Shown here: positions 1-8,485 of the stretch, in pieces
Layout of the letters: each line of letters opens with the position of its first letter
Numbering within the stretch: position 1 is the stretch's first letter
Origin: Zoogloea sp. LCSB751
GTDB taxonomy: Bacteria; Pseudomonadota; Gammaproteobacteria; Burkholderiales; Rhodocyclaceae
Assembly (NCBI RefSeq): GCF_002028455.1
Contig: NZ_MWUM01000007.1
Span: forward strand, 186,001 to 250,000
Direction: 5' to 3'
DNA length: 64,000 nt
The notes under the pieces: model-generated
Database searches by the model: none
The model's input: the letters and a program-made list of their open reading frames with translations, nothing else
What the model was told of the DNA's origin: nothing
Translations under genes and position numbers: made by a program

Positions 1-860
1 AGGGAAGCCGGGCTAGTTCCCTGCTTGAATTCCGCCAGCATGGCTTTGATCTGTGCGGCCAGGCGATGCCCGTCGAAACGGCGCATGCCGGGACGCGAGC
101 CGATCAGGGCGATCGGACGCAGCCCATGATCCTCGTTGGGATCCAGGCCGTAGGCGCGGACATCGTCCTGCTCCCAACTGCTCTGCAGGACGCAATACGG
201 TGCAAAGCGCTGGGCCCAGCGGCAGATCCAGTTGAGTTCGCGTTGATTGCGGCCGTAGGGGTTGGTCAGGTCCACCAGCAGCAGCGCGATATAGGCTTCG
301 TCCGGGCTCTGGGCCTTCCAGGTGTTGTTGAGTGGGTCGATGACGCGGCTGTGCGTCGCGCCGGCCCGGTCTGCCTCGAGATAGGCGTCGTGGACTGCTT
401 TCCACGCCCCTGGCGGCTCGGAGCGGTGGGCGCGGAAATGTTCGATGATGATCTGCCCGAGATACTGGATGCGGCGCTGGGCCAGCAAGGGCAGCTGGGC
501 CCGGAACTCGTCCGAGCTGCTGGCATGGCCTTCGGCCAGGCGGGCGTAGGCGGTACTCAGCGCGGACCACAGGCGGACCACCTGTCGCAGTGTGGCGTCT
601 TCGGCGCTGTCGGGCGGCAGCGGGTGAGCGGCGTAGCGGGACGACATCTCGTGCTGAACGAAAGTGATCGTCTGCCGCGATGCCTCGAGGACCTCGAGCT
701 GTTCCTCGGGGCCCAGCGGACTGGCCAGCAGGCCTTCGAGCATGCGCACCAGCGTGGCGTGGCTCTCTCCGGCGTTGAGCGTGTGGAGATTCCTGAGCAG
801 TTTGCGGTATTGCTCGACGCTGCGCAGGTCGGTGTAGGTGGTCTGCAGGCTGTCCGTCAT
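1..860 (-). CDS. Unrecognised helical protein, C-terminus cut by window edge
   Basis: An open minus-strand frame starts at an ATG at 858-860 and runs off the left edge, giving about 286 residues without a stop. It begins MTDSLQTTYTDLRSVEQYRK and is rich in Leu, Ala, Arg and Glu, as expected of a helical N-terminal domain. A later stretch (AYIALLLVDLTNPYG, then LNWICRWAQRFAPYCVL) looks like the start of a second, more compact region. No catalytic motif, signal peptide or membrane segment is visible. The HIT gene ends 16 bases upstream on the same strand, so the two are probably co-transcribed. I do not recognise the family. A C-terminal signalling domain could lie outside the window. Codon use and protein-like composition make it a real gene. 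Confidence 0.75.
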   Translation of the reverse strand, partial: MTDSLQTTYTDLRSVEQYRKLLRNLHTLNAGESHATLVRMLEGLLASPLGPEEQLEVLEASRQTITFVQHEMSSRYAAHPLPPDSAEDATLRQVVRLWSALSTAYARLAEGHASSSDEFRAQLPLLAQRRIQYLGQIIIEHFRAHRSEPPGAWKAVHDAYLEADRAGATHSRVIDPLNNTWKAQSPDEAYIALLLVDLTNPYGRNQRELNWICRWAQRFAPYCVLQSSWEQDDVRAYGLDPNEDHGLRPIALIGSRPGMRRFDGHRLAAQIKAMLAEFKQGTSPAS

Positions 861-876
861 GGCTACGGTCCCCGCT

Positions 877-1317
877 TCAGCCGGAAAGTTGCTCGGCAAT
901 TGCATTACGGATGGCCAGGGTCAGCCGTGCGTCGTCCACGTTGCGTGTCGTGCCGCTGCTGCTGCGCTGGACCTGTCCCCAGACGGGCTCCGGGAAATGG
1001 CGGTCGTCCAGCTCCCGCGGGATCAGGTGCCAGTGCAGGTGGGGCACCACATTGCCGAAGCTGGCCAGGTTGATCTTGGCGGGCTGGAAGCACTCGCGCA
1101 AGGCCACCTCGACGGCCATCAGGATGTTGAAGCAATGGCGCTGGTCCGCGGGCGATAGATCGCTCATCTCGGCCACATGCTCATTCCAGATCAGCCGGCA
1201 ATAGCCGGGATAGTCCCTGTCATTCACCCGGATGACGCGGCAGCTGGCGTCCTGCCAGAGCACGTTTTCCGGATCCGGGAAGCATAGGGGGCAGTCTTTC
1301 GGCGAACTTGTCGGCAT
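877..1317 (-). CDS. HIT family protein (histidine-triad nucleotide hydrolase)
   Basis: The product has 146 residues, a normal size for a single-domain HIT protein. The family signature His-x-His-x-His is present near residue 95 as PHLHWHLIPR; the middle histidine is the nucleophile in this family. The N-terminus carries a CPLC pair, as in many bacterial HIT proteins that bind zinc. Family members hydrolyse purine nucleoside phosphoramidates or dinucleoside polyphosphates in the cytoplasm; the exact substrate cannot be read from sequence. It lies just upstream of the unknown gene at the left edge, on the same strand. No strong ribosome site precedes the ATG. Confidence 0.9.
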   Translation of the reverse strand: MPTSSPKDCPLCFPDPENVLWQDASCRVIRVNDRDYPGYCRLIWNEHVAEMSDLSPADQRHCFNILMAVEVALRECFQPAKINLASFGNVVPHLHWHLIPRELDDRHFPEPVWGQVQRSSSGTTRNVDDARLTLAIRNAIAEQLSG

Positions 1318-1444
1318 GGCGATAATGAGCTGCGGTCAGGTTGTATTGGACGATTCCGGTCCGGTCGGATTGCCGGTCTGCGGCAGGGGGCAGGGCCCGT
1401 CTTCCGCATGCGAAAGCAATGTCTGCTCATTTTGACACTAATCC

Positions 1445-2263
1445 TCAGCGCGCTGCAGCCTCCTGCCGAATGAAGGCGCGGGTGGCTGCAGAACCGGCGG
1501 CCACCGGCGTGCCGTCGACGAACAGGAGCAGGCTGCCCGGCTCGATGGGAACCCAGTCTTCATTGTCGGTGAGCGGCGTCGTGGCGACGATCGCCACCCG
1601 ATCGGCCGGCGAGGTCAGCTCGCGGAAATCCACCGTGATGTCCTGGTCCTTGAGGTGGGCACGGTCGAACGGAGCCTGACGCACGATGTAGGTGAGTCGC
1701 GATGCACAGTGGGCGAACAGGCAGGTGCCGTTGGACAGCAGGAAGTTGAATTCGCCGTGGCTGCCCACCTCGGCGGCGATGCTGCGTATCACCGCGAAGA
1801 GCGCTTCCCGCGACGGTTCACCGTCCGGAAACTGGCGACGCAGCGACTCCATCAGGTAGCAGAAGGCACGCTCCGAATCGGTCTGCCCGACCGGCTGGAA
1901 ATAGCCGCGCAATTCGGGATTGAAGCCGTTGAGATTGCCGTTGTGGGCGAACACCCAGTAACGGCCCCACAGCTCGCGCTGGAAGGGGTGGGTGTTCTCC
2001 AGCGTCACCACGCCCTGGGTGGCCTTGCGGATGTGGGCGATGACGTTGAGGGAATGGATCGGATAGTGGCGCACCAGCTCGGCCACCGGCGACTTGCTGC
2101 TGGCCTGGGGATCGAGGAAGACGCGCACCCCGCGCCCCTCGAAGAAGGCGATGCCCCAGCCGTCGCCATGCACATCGGTCAGTCCGCCGCGGGCCTGGAA
2201 GCCGGCGAAGGAGAAGCAGATGTCGGTGGGCGTGTTGCAGTTCATTCCCAGTAGCTGGCACAT
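1445..2263 (-). CDS. Class II glutamine amidotransferase (YafJ-like)
   Basis: The protein has 272 residues and starts MCQLLGMNCNTP, so Cys2 would be the N-terminal nucleophile after Met removal, the defining feature of Ntn glutamine amidotransferases. Further family features are HGDGWGIAF near residue 34, an HIRKAT segment near 77 and a THPF...VFAHNGNL stretch near 90-108. It is a stand-alone glutaminase domain of the YafJ type, without a fused synthetase domain, so the ammonia acceptor is unknown. The upstream DNA carries a GAGGAGG stretch 12 bases before the ATG. It is divergent from the Sir2 gene, with 141 bases between them that hold both promoters. Confidence 0.92.
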   Translation of the reverse strand: MCQLLGMNCNTPTDICFSFAGFQARGGLTDVHGDGWGIAFFEGRGVRVFLDPQASSKSPVAELVRHYPIHSLNVIAHIRKATQGVVTLENTHPFQRELWGRYWVFAHNGNLNGFNPELRGYFQPVGQTDSERAFCYLMESLRRQFPDGEPSREALFAVIRSIAAEVGSHGEFNFLLSNGTCLFAHCASRLTYIVRQAPFDRAHLKDQDITVDFRELTSPADRVAIVATTPLTDNEDWVPIEPGSLLLFVDGTPVAAGSAATRAFIRQEAAAR

Positions 2264-2404
2264 GGTGGTTCCGGTCCTCCTCGATGGACCCCGATTCGCC
2301 GATCGTTCGGGTCCTTATGCGATATGGCATTTGCCTTTCGGCGGCATGCGCCGCAACATTGCGTCCGGCGGGCTGTTCCCGCCGTCTAGTGTCAGGGATT
2401 CAGC

Positions 2405-3217
2405 ATGACAGACCATACCCTAGCCGACTACGCTGCCCAAATCGAGGCCGCAGGTCGCCTTTTTGCCACCGCCCGGCGCATTTTGTTCATTACCGGTGCC
2501 GGCTTGTCAGCCGATTCGGGTTTGCCGACCTATCGCGGTGTCGGCGGTCTCTATGACGATGCGCATACCGATATCGGCCTGCCCATCGAACAGGCCCTGT
2601 CCGGCGCCATGTTCGCCCGGCGGCCGGACATCACCTGGCGCTTCCTGTCGCAGATCGAAGCCAGCTGCCGGGGCGCCCATCCCAATGCCGGCCACTATGC
2701 CATCGCCCGTCTCGAAGCCCTGCGCGACAATGTGACCGTGCTGACCCAGAACGTGGATGGCTTCCATCTGCAGGCCGGCTCCCGCGATGTCATCGAGATG
2801 CACGGCACGCTGCGCCGTCTGCGTTGTGTGGATTGCGGGCGCTGCCGCCATGTGGATAACTACGCCGGCCTGACGATTCCGCCCGAGTGCCCCCACTGCG
2901 GTGGCATCCTGCGCCCGGATGTGGTGCTGTTCGGCGAAAACCTGCCCGACCAGGCGGTGCACCGTTTCGAAACCGTGCTGGCCGCCGGGCCGGAGCTGGT
3001 TGCCTCGGTTGGCACTGGCAGTGCCTTCCCTTACATCGCGGGGCCCGTGCAGTGGGCCATCGAGCACGGAGTCCCGACCATCGAGATCAACCCGGGTCAT
3101 ACCCCACTGAGTGAGAGAGTAGACTTCCGCCTGCGTCTGCGTGCCGCCGAAGCCCTGCCGGCGCTGCTCGACGTCGCTGGGTTTTCCCTCGATTCCGGTC
3201 GCGACGCCCGCGGCTGA
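2405..3217 (+). CDS. NAD-dependent protein deacylase, Sir2 family
   Basis: The 270-residue protein carries the sirtuin set: TGAGLSADSGLPTYRG at about 30-45 (NAD binding), TQNVD at 113-117, the catalytic His in EMHGTL near 133, and a four-cysteine zinc site (CVDCGRC near 141-147 and CPHCGG near 163). The C-terminal GTGSAFPY and IEINPG segments complete the Rossmann fold. Sirtuins remove acyl groups from lysines using NAD. Substrate class (acetyl or longer acyl) is not decided here. An AGGGA ribosome site lies eight bases before the ATG. The SNF2 helicase gene follows after 62 bases on the same strand. Confidence 0.93.
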   Translation: MTDHTLADYAAQIEAAGRLFATARRILFITGAGLSADSGLPTYRGVGGLYDDAHTDIGLPIEQALSGAMFARRPDITWRFLSQIEASCRGAHPNAGHYAIARLEALRDNVTVLTQNVDGFHLQAGSRDVIEMHGTLRRLRCVDCGRCRHVDNYAGLTIPPECPHCGGILRPDVVLFGENLPDQAVHRFETVLAAGPELVASVGTGSAFPYIAGPVQWAIEHGVPTIEINPGHTPLSERVDFRLRLRAAEALPALLDVAGFSLDSGRDARG

Positions 3218-3279
3218 AGCTTCGCGGCGGCGCGGAGTGCGCCTAGAATTCCGCCTTTCGCCCGCCCGAAACCGCCGGC

Positions 3280-6200
3280 ATGGATCTCGCACGTCTTCTC
3301 GCCCAGCTCGACGATACCCTCCTCGGTGAATTATTCACCGCCAACGCGTTGACCCGCGCCCGCGGCTACATCGGCCGCGTGCGCAACATCGAGGCGGCCG
3401 GCAACCAGCTGCAGGCCCTGGTGCAGGGCTCCGAGCCGGTGCCCTACCGGGTCAGCGTGCGCATCGAGCGGCGCGAGTTCTTCGGTGAAAGCTCCATCGA
3501 GCTGAACACCCGCTGCACCTGCCCGGTGGGCAGCCGCTGCAAGCACGCCGCGGCGCTGATCCTCGCCGCCCGCCGGCCCGGCAAGCTGGTGGACAAGCCC
3601 CGCGCCGAAGTGCTGGCCTGGGTGCGCACGTTGCGCGAGCGGGTGGACAAGGCCGCCAAGGTACGCAAGGCATCGGCACCGCGGGACAGCATCTTCTACC
3701 TGTGCCGGATCATCCGCCAGCTGGGCAGCGAGAGCCTGGAGTTCAGCCTGGTCAAGGCGCGTACCGGGGCCGATGGCGAGCTGACCGGCTCGGCCAGCGA
3801 ATGGACCAACTACGAACAGGCCCTGCTGCGCCCGCCGGCCTTTGTGCGCGACGAGGACCTGTACGTCTTCCGCCTGCTGCGCGAGGCCAACCGCCTCGGT
3901 GGTGGCTATGGCTGGCCGTTGCTCGAAGGGGCGCCGGGCGTGGCCCTGCTGGAGGCGGCGGTGGCGACCGGGAGGAGCTACCTGGAAATGGACGACCGTA
4001 GTCACGCCCAGCCACTGCGCGGGGGTGCGTTGCGTCCGGCCGTGCTGGAATGGGTGCCCGGCGAGAGCGGCGTCAAGGCCCGCCTGGCCGCCGAGCCGGC
4101 TGCCACGCTGGTGCTGCGCACCGAGCCGCTGGTTTATGTGGACAGCAACCGTGGCGAGGTCGGCCGCATCCAGGTGGACGATGCACCGGTGATCGCCGAA
4201 CTACTGGCCCTGCCGGCCCTGTCGGCGGTGGAACTACCGGTGGTAGCCAGTGCGCTGGCCGAGCTGGCGCCGGCCCTGCCGTCGCCGCAGGGCAGCAAGA
4301 GTGCCGAATTGCCGCTGGTGGACGCCCCTTGCCGGCCGGTGCTGACGCTGAACAGCATCTATTGCTGGAGCTGGCGCCGCCATCGCGGTTACGAGGCCGA
4401 TTTCGGCGGCAGCGAATACGATGTGGCGAGCCCCGCCTTCGTCTATGGCGAAGCCCGCCTGGAGCCCGGTTCCACCCACGACGTGGCGACCCTGCAGGAC
4501 GGCCGCGCGGTGCGCGTGAAGCGCGACCCGGAGGCCGAGAAGGCCGCCTGGCAGGCCTTTCTGGCGGCGGGGTTCATGCCCCTCAAGCGCGGCTGGCTGA
4601 TCAGTCAGGGCATTCCGACCGAAGGTCTGTACGGGCTTGAAAGCGAAGCCCACTGGAGCCACTTCTTCTCCCTCGTCGCGCCGGTGTTGCGTGAGGTGGG
4701 CTGGCACATCGAGTGCCCGCGGGATTTCCGCCATCGCCTGCTGGTGGCCAGCGACTGGCACGTGGAGATCGAGGAGAGCGACGAGGGCTGGTTCGACGTG
4801 TCCCTCGGCGTCGAGGTGGAAGGCCGCCGCGTGGACCTGGCGCCGTTGCTGCACGCCGTCTTCAAGCAGGATGCGCGCTGGCTCGACCCCAAGCTGATCG
4901 AGCGCATCCCCGACGACAGCCAGGTGATCGTCCAGCTCGACGACGGCGACCGCGTCGCGCTGGCCGCCGAGCGGGTCAAGCCAATCGCCCGCACGCTGGT
5001 GGACCTCTTCGACAACCCGTCCGGCAGCATCCGCGTATCGCGCTTCGACGCCCCGCGCCTGGCCGACGTGCTCGGCGACGGCTGGCGGGCCAGCGGGCTG
5101 GAAAGCCTGGAGCGCTGGATCGAGCGCATCCGCGGCGCCGGCGTCATCAAGCCGGTGGCCGCACCGAAGGGCTTCGCCCTCGAGCTGCGCCCCTACCAGC
5201 TGGAAGGCTTGTCCTGGCTGCAGCACCTGCGCCGCCACGGCCTCGGCGGGATCCTGGCCGACGACATGGGCCTCGGCAAGACTGCCCAGACCCTGGCCCA
5301 CCTGCTCGTCGAAAAGCGCGGCCGGCGCCTCGCCAAGCCGGCGTTGGTGGTGCTGCCAACCTCGCTGGTCTTCAACTGGCAGCGGGAGGCGGAGCGCTAT
5401 GCGCCGGACCTCAAGGTGCTGAGCCTGCGCGGCAGCGGCCGCGCCGAGGCCTTTGCGAAGATCCCCGACGCCGACGTGTGTCTGACCACCTACCCGCTGC
5501 TGTGGCGCGACCGCGAACAGCTCGCCGCCCATGAATATCACTCGCTGATCCTCGACGAAGCCCAGACGGTGAAGAACGCCGCCAGCCAGGCCGCCCAGGT
5601 GGTGCGTACGCTGCGCGCCGAGCATCGCCTGTGCCTCACCGGTACGCCACTGGAAAACCATCTCGGCGAGCTGTGGAGCCAGTTCGACTTCCTGCTGCCG
5701 GGCTTCCTCGGCGACGTGAAGGACTTCACCGCCCGCTGGCGTACGCCGGTCGAGAAGTTCGGCGACACGGTGCGCCGCGATTTGTTGGCGAAGCGCATCG
5801 CGCCCTTCATCCTGCGCCGCCGCAAGGAACAGGTGGCCAAGGAGCTGCCGCCGAAGACCATCGTGGTACGCAGCGTCGAGCTCGACGGCCGCCAGCGCGA
5901 TCTTTACGAAACGGTGCGGGCGACGATGGACCAGCGCGTGCGCGACGAGATCGCGGCCCGCGGCTTCGCGCGCAGCCAGATCGTCATCCTCGACGCGCTG
6001 CTCAAGCTGCGCCAAGTGTGCTGCGACCCGCGCCTGCTGAAGACCGATGCCGCTGCCAAGGTGAAGGAGCGGGCCAAGCTGGACTTGCTGATGGACATGC
6101 TGCCGGAGCTGGTGGACGAGGGCCGCAAGGTGCTGCTGTTCTCCCAGTTCACTGGCATGCTGGCGCTGATCGCCGCCGAGCTGGACGAGCGGCGCATCCG

Positions 6201-6636
6201 CCACGTGGCGCTGACCGGCGACACTGTCGACCGGGAAACCCCGGTCCGTCAGTTCCAGGACGGAGACGTGCCGGTCTTCCTGATCAGCCTGAAAGCCGGC
6301 GGCGTCGGTCTCAACCTGACCGCCGCCGATACGGTGATCCACTACGACCCGTGGTGGAACCCGGCGGTGGAAAACCAGGCCACCGACCGCGCCCACCGCC
6401 TCGGCCAGACCAAGTCGGTGTTCGTCTACAAGCTGGTGGTGGCCGGCTCCATCGAGGAGAAGATCCTCGGCCTGCAGGAGAAGAAAGCGGAACTTGCCGC
6501 CGGCATCCTCGCCGAGGACCACGAGGGCAGCGTCAAGTTTGGCGAGGACGACATCCGCGCATTGCTGGCGCCGCTGCCCGAGGCGAAGGGCGACGCCGAA
6601 CCGAAGAAACGTGGGCGGCCGAAGAAGGTGGTCTGA
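3280..6636 (+). CDS. SNF2-family ATP-dependent helicase with SWIM zinc finger
   Basis: This 1118-residue protein is a bacterial RapA/HepA-like Swi2/Snf2 ATPase. An N-terminal SWIM finger is visible as Cys79-x-Cys81...Cys87-x-His89. A long central region precedes the helicase core: motif I DDMGLGKTAQT near 661-671, motif II DEAQ near 759, motif III LTGTPLEN near 783, and the C-terminal RecA lobe ending in DRAHRLGQTKSV. The last ten residues, KKRGRPKKVV, form an AT-hook-like basic tail. Such proteins translocate on double-stranded DNA and remodel nucleoprotein complexes. The specific target is unknown. It follows the sirtuin gene closely, so they may share a transcript. Confidence 0.95.
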   Translation: MDLARLLAQLDDTLLGELFTANALTRARGYIGRVRNIEAAGNQLQALVQGSEPVPYRVSVRIERREFFGESSIELNTRCTCPVGSRCKHAAALILAARRPGKLVDKPRAEVLAWVRTLRERVDKAAKVRKASAPRDSIFYLCRIIRQLGSESLEFSLVKARTGADGELTGSASEWTNYEQALLRPPAFVRDEDLYVFRLLREANRLGGGYGWPLLEGAPGVALLEAAVATGRSYLEMDDRSHAQPLRGGALRPAVLEWVPGESGVKARLAAEPAATLVLRTEPLVYVDSNRGEVGRIQVDDAPVIAELLALPALSAVELPVVASALAELAPALPSPQGSKSAELPLVDAPCRPVLTLNSIYCWSWRRHRGYEADFGGSEYDVASPAFVYGEARLEPGSTHDVATLQDGRAVRVKRDPEAEKAAWQAFLAAGFMPLKRGWLISQGIPTEGLYGLESEAHWSHFFSLVAPVLREVGWHIECPRDFRHRLLVASDWHVEIEESDEGWFDVSLGVEVEGRRVDLAPLLHAVFKQDARWLDPKLIERIPDDSQVIVQLDDGDRVALAAERVKPIARTLVDLFDNPSGSIRVSRFDAPRLADVLGDGWRASGLESLERWIERIRGAGVIKPVAAPKGFALELRPYQLEGLSWLQHLRRHGLGGILADDMGLGKTAQTLAHLLVEKRGRRLAKPALVVLPTSLVFNWQREAERYAPDLKVLSLRGSGRAEAFAKIPDADVCLTTYPLLWRDREQLAAHEYHSLILDEAQTVKNAASQAAQVVRTLRAEHRLCLTGTPLENHLGELWSQFDFLLPGFLGDVKDFTARWRTPVEKFGDTVRRDLLAKRIAPFILRRRKEQVAKELPPKTIVVRSVELDGRQRDLYETVRATMDQRVRDEIAARGFARSQIVILDALLKLRQVCCDPRLLKTDAAAKVKERAKLDLLMDMLPELVDEGRKVLLFSQFTGMLALIAAELDERRIRHVALTGDTVDRETPVRQFQDGDVPVFLISLKAGGVGLNLTAADTVIHYDPWWNPAVENQATDRAHRLGQTKSVFVYKLVVAGSIEEKILGLQEKKAELAAGILAEDHEGSVKFGEDDIRALLAPLPEAKGDAEPKKRGRPKKVV

Positions 6637-6693
6637 GCCGCAAGGGCGAAGGAATCTGCCCGAGATTTCAGGTGCCTGCCCGGTCGCGTGGCT

Positions 6694-7647
6694 TCAGACC
6701 AGGCGGTTGCGTGCCTCACCGGCGGCGAAGGCCTCGATGTTGCCGGTCAGCTGGTCGGCCAGCGTTTGCATGGCTTCGCGGCTTGACCACGCTACGTGGG
6801 GCGTGAGGATGAAGTTGCCGGCGGTGAGCACGTCGGGGGCTAGCAGCGGGTTGTCGGTGGGCGGCTCCTCGGTCAGCACGTCGAAACCGGCGCCGCCGAT
6901 CTGCCGGGCACGCAGCGCGTTCGCCAGCGCCGTCTCGTCCACCAGGCCGCCGCGGGCAGTGTTGATCAGCAGCGCGGTGGGCTTCATCGCCGCCAGTTCG
7001 GCGGCGCCGATCAGGTGGCGAGTGGAATCGTTGAGCGGGCAGTGCAGGCTGATCACGTCGGCTTCGCGGATCAGCTGCTCGAAGGCCACGTAGCCGTCAC
7101 GCACGGTCGTCGCGCCCTTGTGCTCGCCACGGATCACCCGCATGCCAAAGGCTTCGGCGAGGCGCGCAACGCCCTGGCCGAGGGTACCGCTGCCGAGGAG
7201 GCCCAGGGTCTGCCCGGACAGATCGCGGATCGGGTAGTCGAAGTAGCAGAACTGCTCGCTCTTCTGCCAGCGCCCGGCGGCCACCGACTGGTGGTAGGGC
7301 ACCAGCTGGCGGGACAGGGCCAGCATCAGCGCCAGCACGTGCTCCGGCACGGTCTCGCGGGCATAGCCGCGCACGTTGGAGACGACGATGCCGCGGGCCC
7401 GGCAGGCTTCCAGGTCCACGTTGTTGTAGCCGGTGGCGGCGATCGCCACCATCTGCAGGTCGGGCAGGCCGGCGATGATCTCGGCGGTGAGCTGGCGCTT
7501 GTTGACGATTGCGATGGTCGCGCCGGCCAGGCGCTCCGCCACCTCATGCTGGGCGGTGGCCTCGTATTCGGTCCATTGGTGGGCGAAGGCGGGGCGGCGG
7601 ATGTCGGCGATCAGCGCGCCGGATTCCAGGTAGACGATGCGGTGCAT
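6694..7647 (-). CDS. D-2-hydroxyacid dehydrogenase (hydroxypyruvate/glycerate dehydrogenase type)
   Basis: The protein has 317 residues, the usual length. The nucleotide-binding loop GSGTLG is at 152-157. The catalytic Arg lies in NTARGGLVDE near 234, followed by a Glu in LTEEPP and a His in TPHVAWSS. The substrate loop includes ATGYNNVDL near 71-79, which is typical of the glycerate dehydrogenase (HprA) branch. It would reduce hydroxypyruvate or glyoxylate with NAD(P)H. It converges with the SNF2 gene and sits 87 bases downstream of cobO on the same strand, so it could be the last gene of that transcript. The substrate preference is an inference. Confidence 0.9.
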   Translation of the reverse strand: MHRIVYLESGALIADIRRPAFAHQWTEYEATAQHEVAERLAGATIAIVNKRQLTAEIIAGLPDLQMVAIAATGYNNVDLEACRARGIVVSNVRGYARETVPEHVLALMLALSRQLVPYHQSVAAGRWQKSEQFCYFDYPIRDLSGQTLGLLGSGTLGQGVARLAEAFGMRVIRGEHKGATTVRDGYVAFEQLIREADVISLHCPLNDSTRHLIGAAELAAMKPTALLINTARGGLVDETALANALRARQIGGAGFDVLTEEPPTDNPLLAPDVLTAGNFILTPHVAWSSREAMQTLADQLTGNIEAFAAGEARNRLV

Positions 7648-7734
7648 GGCGGTCGGGGCGGCAAACGGAAATAAGGAATCAAGCTTACCGCGCCCGACCC
7701 GGCCGGCAGAACCGGGGTTTACCGCAGCCGGCGC

Positions 7735-8358
7735 TTAGAACTCCAGGCCGGCCTGGGCAGCGATGCCGGCCTTGAAGGCGTGCTTGACGACGCCCATGTC
7801 GGTGACCGTGTCGGCCGCCGCCATCAGGGCTTCCGGTGCGCCACGGCCGGTGACGATGACGTGCTGCATGGCCGGGCGGGCCTGCAGGTCGGCGATCACC
7901 TCGTTCACGTCCAGGTAGGCGTACTTGAGAACGATGTTGAGTTCGTCGAGTACCACCAAGCCGATCTCCGGATCGCGCAGAAAGGCCCGCGCCTGTTCCC
8001 AGCCGGCCTTGGCGCTGGCGATGTCGGCGCTGCGGTCCTGGGTGTCCCAGGTGAAGCCGTCGCCCATCACGTGCCAGCTGACCTCCGGCTGACGGCGGAA
8101 GAAGGCTTCCTCGCCGGTGTCGGAGCGGCCCTTCACGAACTGCACCACGCCAGCCTTGAGGCCGTGGCCGAGGGCCCGGGCCAGCACGCCGAAGGCAGCG
8201 CTGGACTTTCCCTTACCGTTGCCGGTGTTCACCAGCAGCACGCCGCGTTGGTCGGTGGCGGCGGCAATGGCCGCGTCGACGACGGCCTTCTTGCGTTCCA
8301 TGCGGGCCTTGTGGCGGGCGTCGCGTTCGGTGTCGGAGGAGGTGTTGTGGTCGGTCAT
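7735..8358 (-). CDS. cobO: Corrinoid adenosyltransferase
   Basis: I start the gene at ATG 8356-8358, giving 207 residues beginning MTDHNTSSDTERDARHKARM, the normal length for CobO/BtuR. The frame stays open upstream, but that extension is low-complexity repeat DNA. The P-loop GNGKGKS is at 46-52, followed by AFGVLARALGHG, the GEEAFF region and the VLDELNIVLKY segment typical of this family. It transfers the adenosyl group of ATP to the cobalt of corrinoids, making the upper ligand of coenzyme B12. It lies 127 bases downstream of btuD on the same strand, so the riboswitch before btuB may control it if transcription continues. Confidence 0.95.
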   Translation of the reverse strand: MTDHNTSSDTERDARHKARMERKKAVVDAAIAAATDQRGVLLVNTGNGKGKSSAAFGVLARALGHGLKAGVVQFVKGRSDTGEEAFFRRQPEVSWHVMGDGFTWDTQDRSADIASAKAGWEQARAFLRDPEIGLVVLDELNIVLKYAYLDVNEVIADLQARPAMQHVIVTGRGAPEALMAAADTVTDMGVVKHAFKAGIAAQAGLEF

Positions 8359-8387
8359 GGTGGTGTTTGTGGACTCGTTGGGGGTTG

Positions 8388-8431
8388 GGTTCTTGTGGTT
8401 TTCTTGTGAATTTCCTGTGGATTTCTTGTGG
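8388..8431. repeat. Four tandem 11-bp repeats upstream of cobO
   Basis: Four consecutive 11-base units on the plus strand read ggttcttgtgg, ttttcttgtga, atttcctgtgg and atttcttgtgg. The consensus is WTTTCTTGTGG, with two to four changes in the divergent units. They end 29 bases before the cobO ATG (minus strand) and abut a palindromic repeat. The spacing equals about one helical turn of DNA. Function is unknown. Confidence 0.7.
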
Positions 8432-8452
8432 GGCGAATGAATTTGCCTCACA
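8427..8452. repeat. Short palindromic repeat, copy A
   Basis: This is a 26-base imperfect palindrome with 12-base arms around a GA centre (core GGCGAATGAATTTGCC). The two unpaired positions are both G-T wobbles. It lies between btuD and cobO and overlaps the last 11-bp repeat. It belongs to the same family as the copies at 38290, 58555, 59299 and 59344. Confidence 0.7.
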
Positions 8453-8485
8453 GCCACAACGGGCACAGTGCAGGTTTGGGAGCTG

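Noticed and set aside
4234..6522. Minus-strand open frame of 762 codons in the SNF2 gene
   Set aside because: Antisense to intact helicase motifs; no domain of its own.
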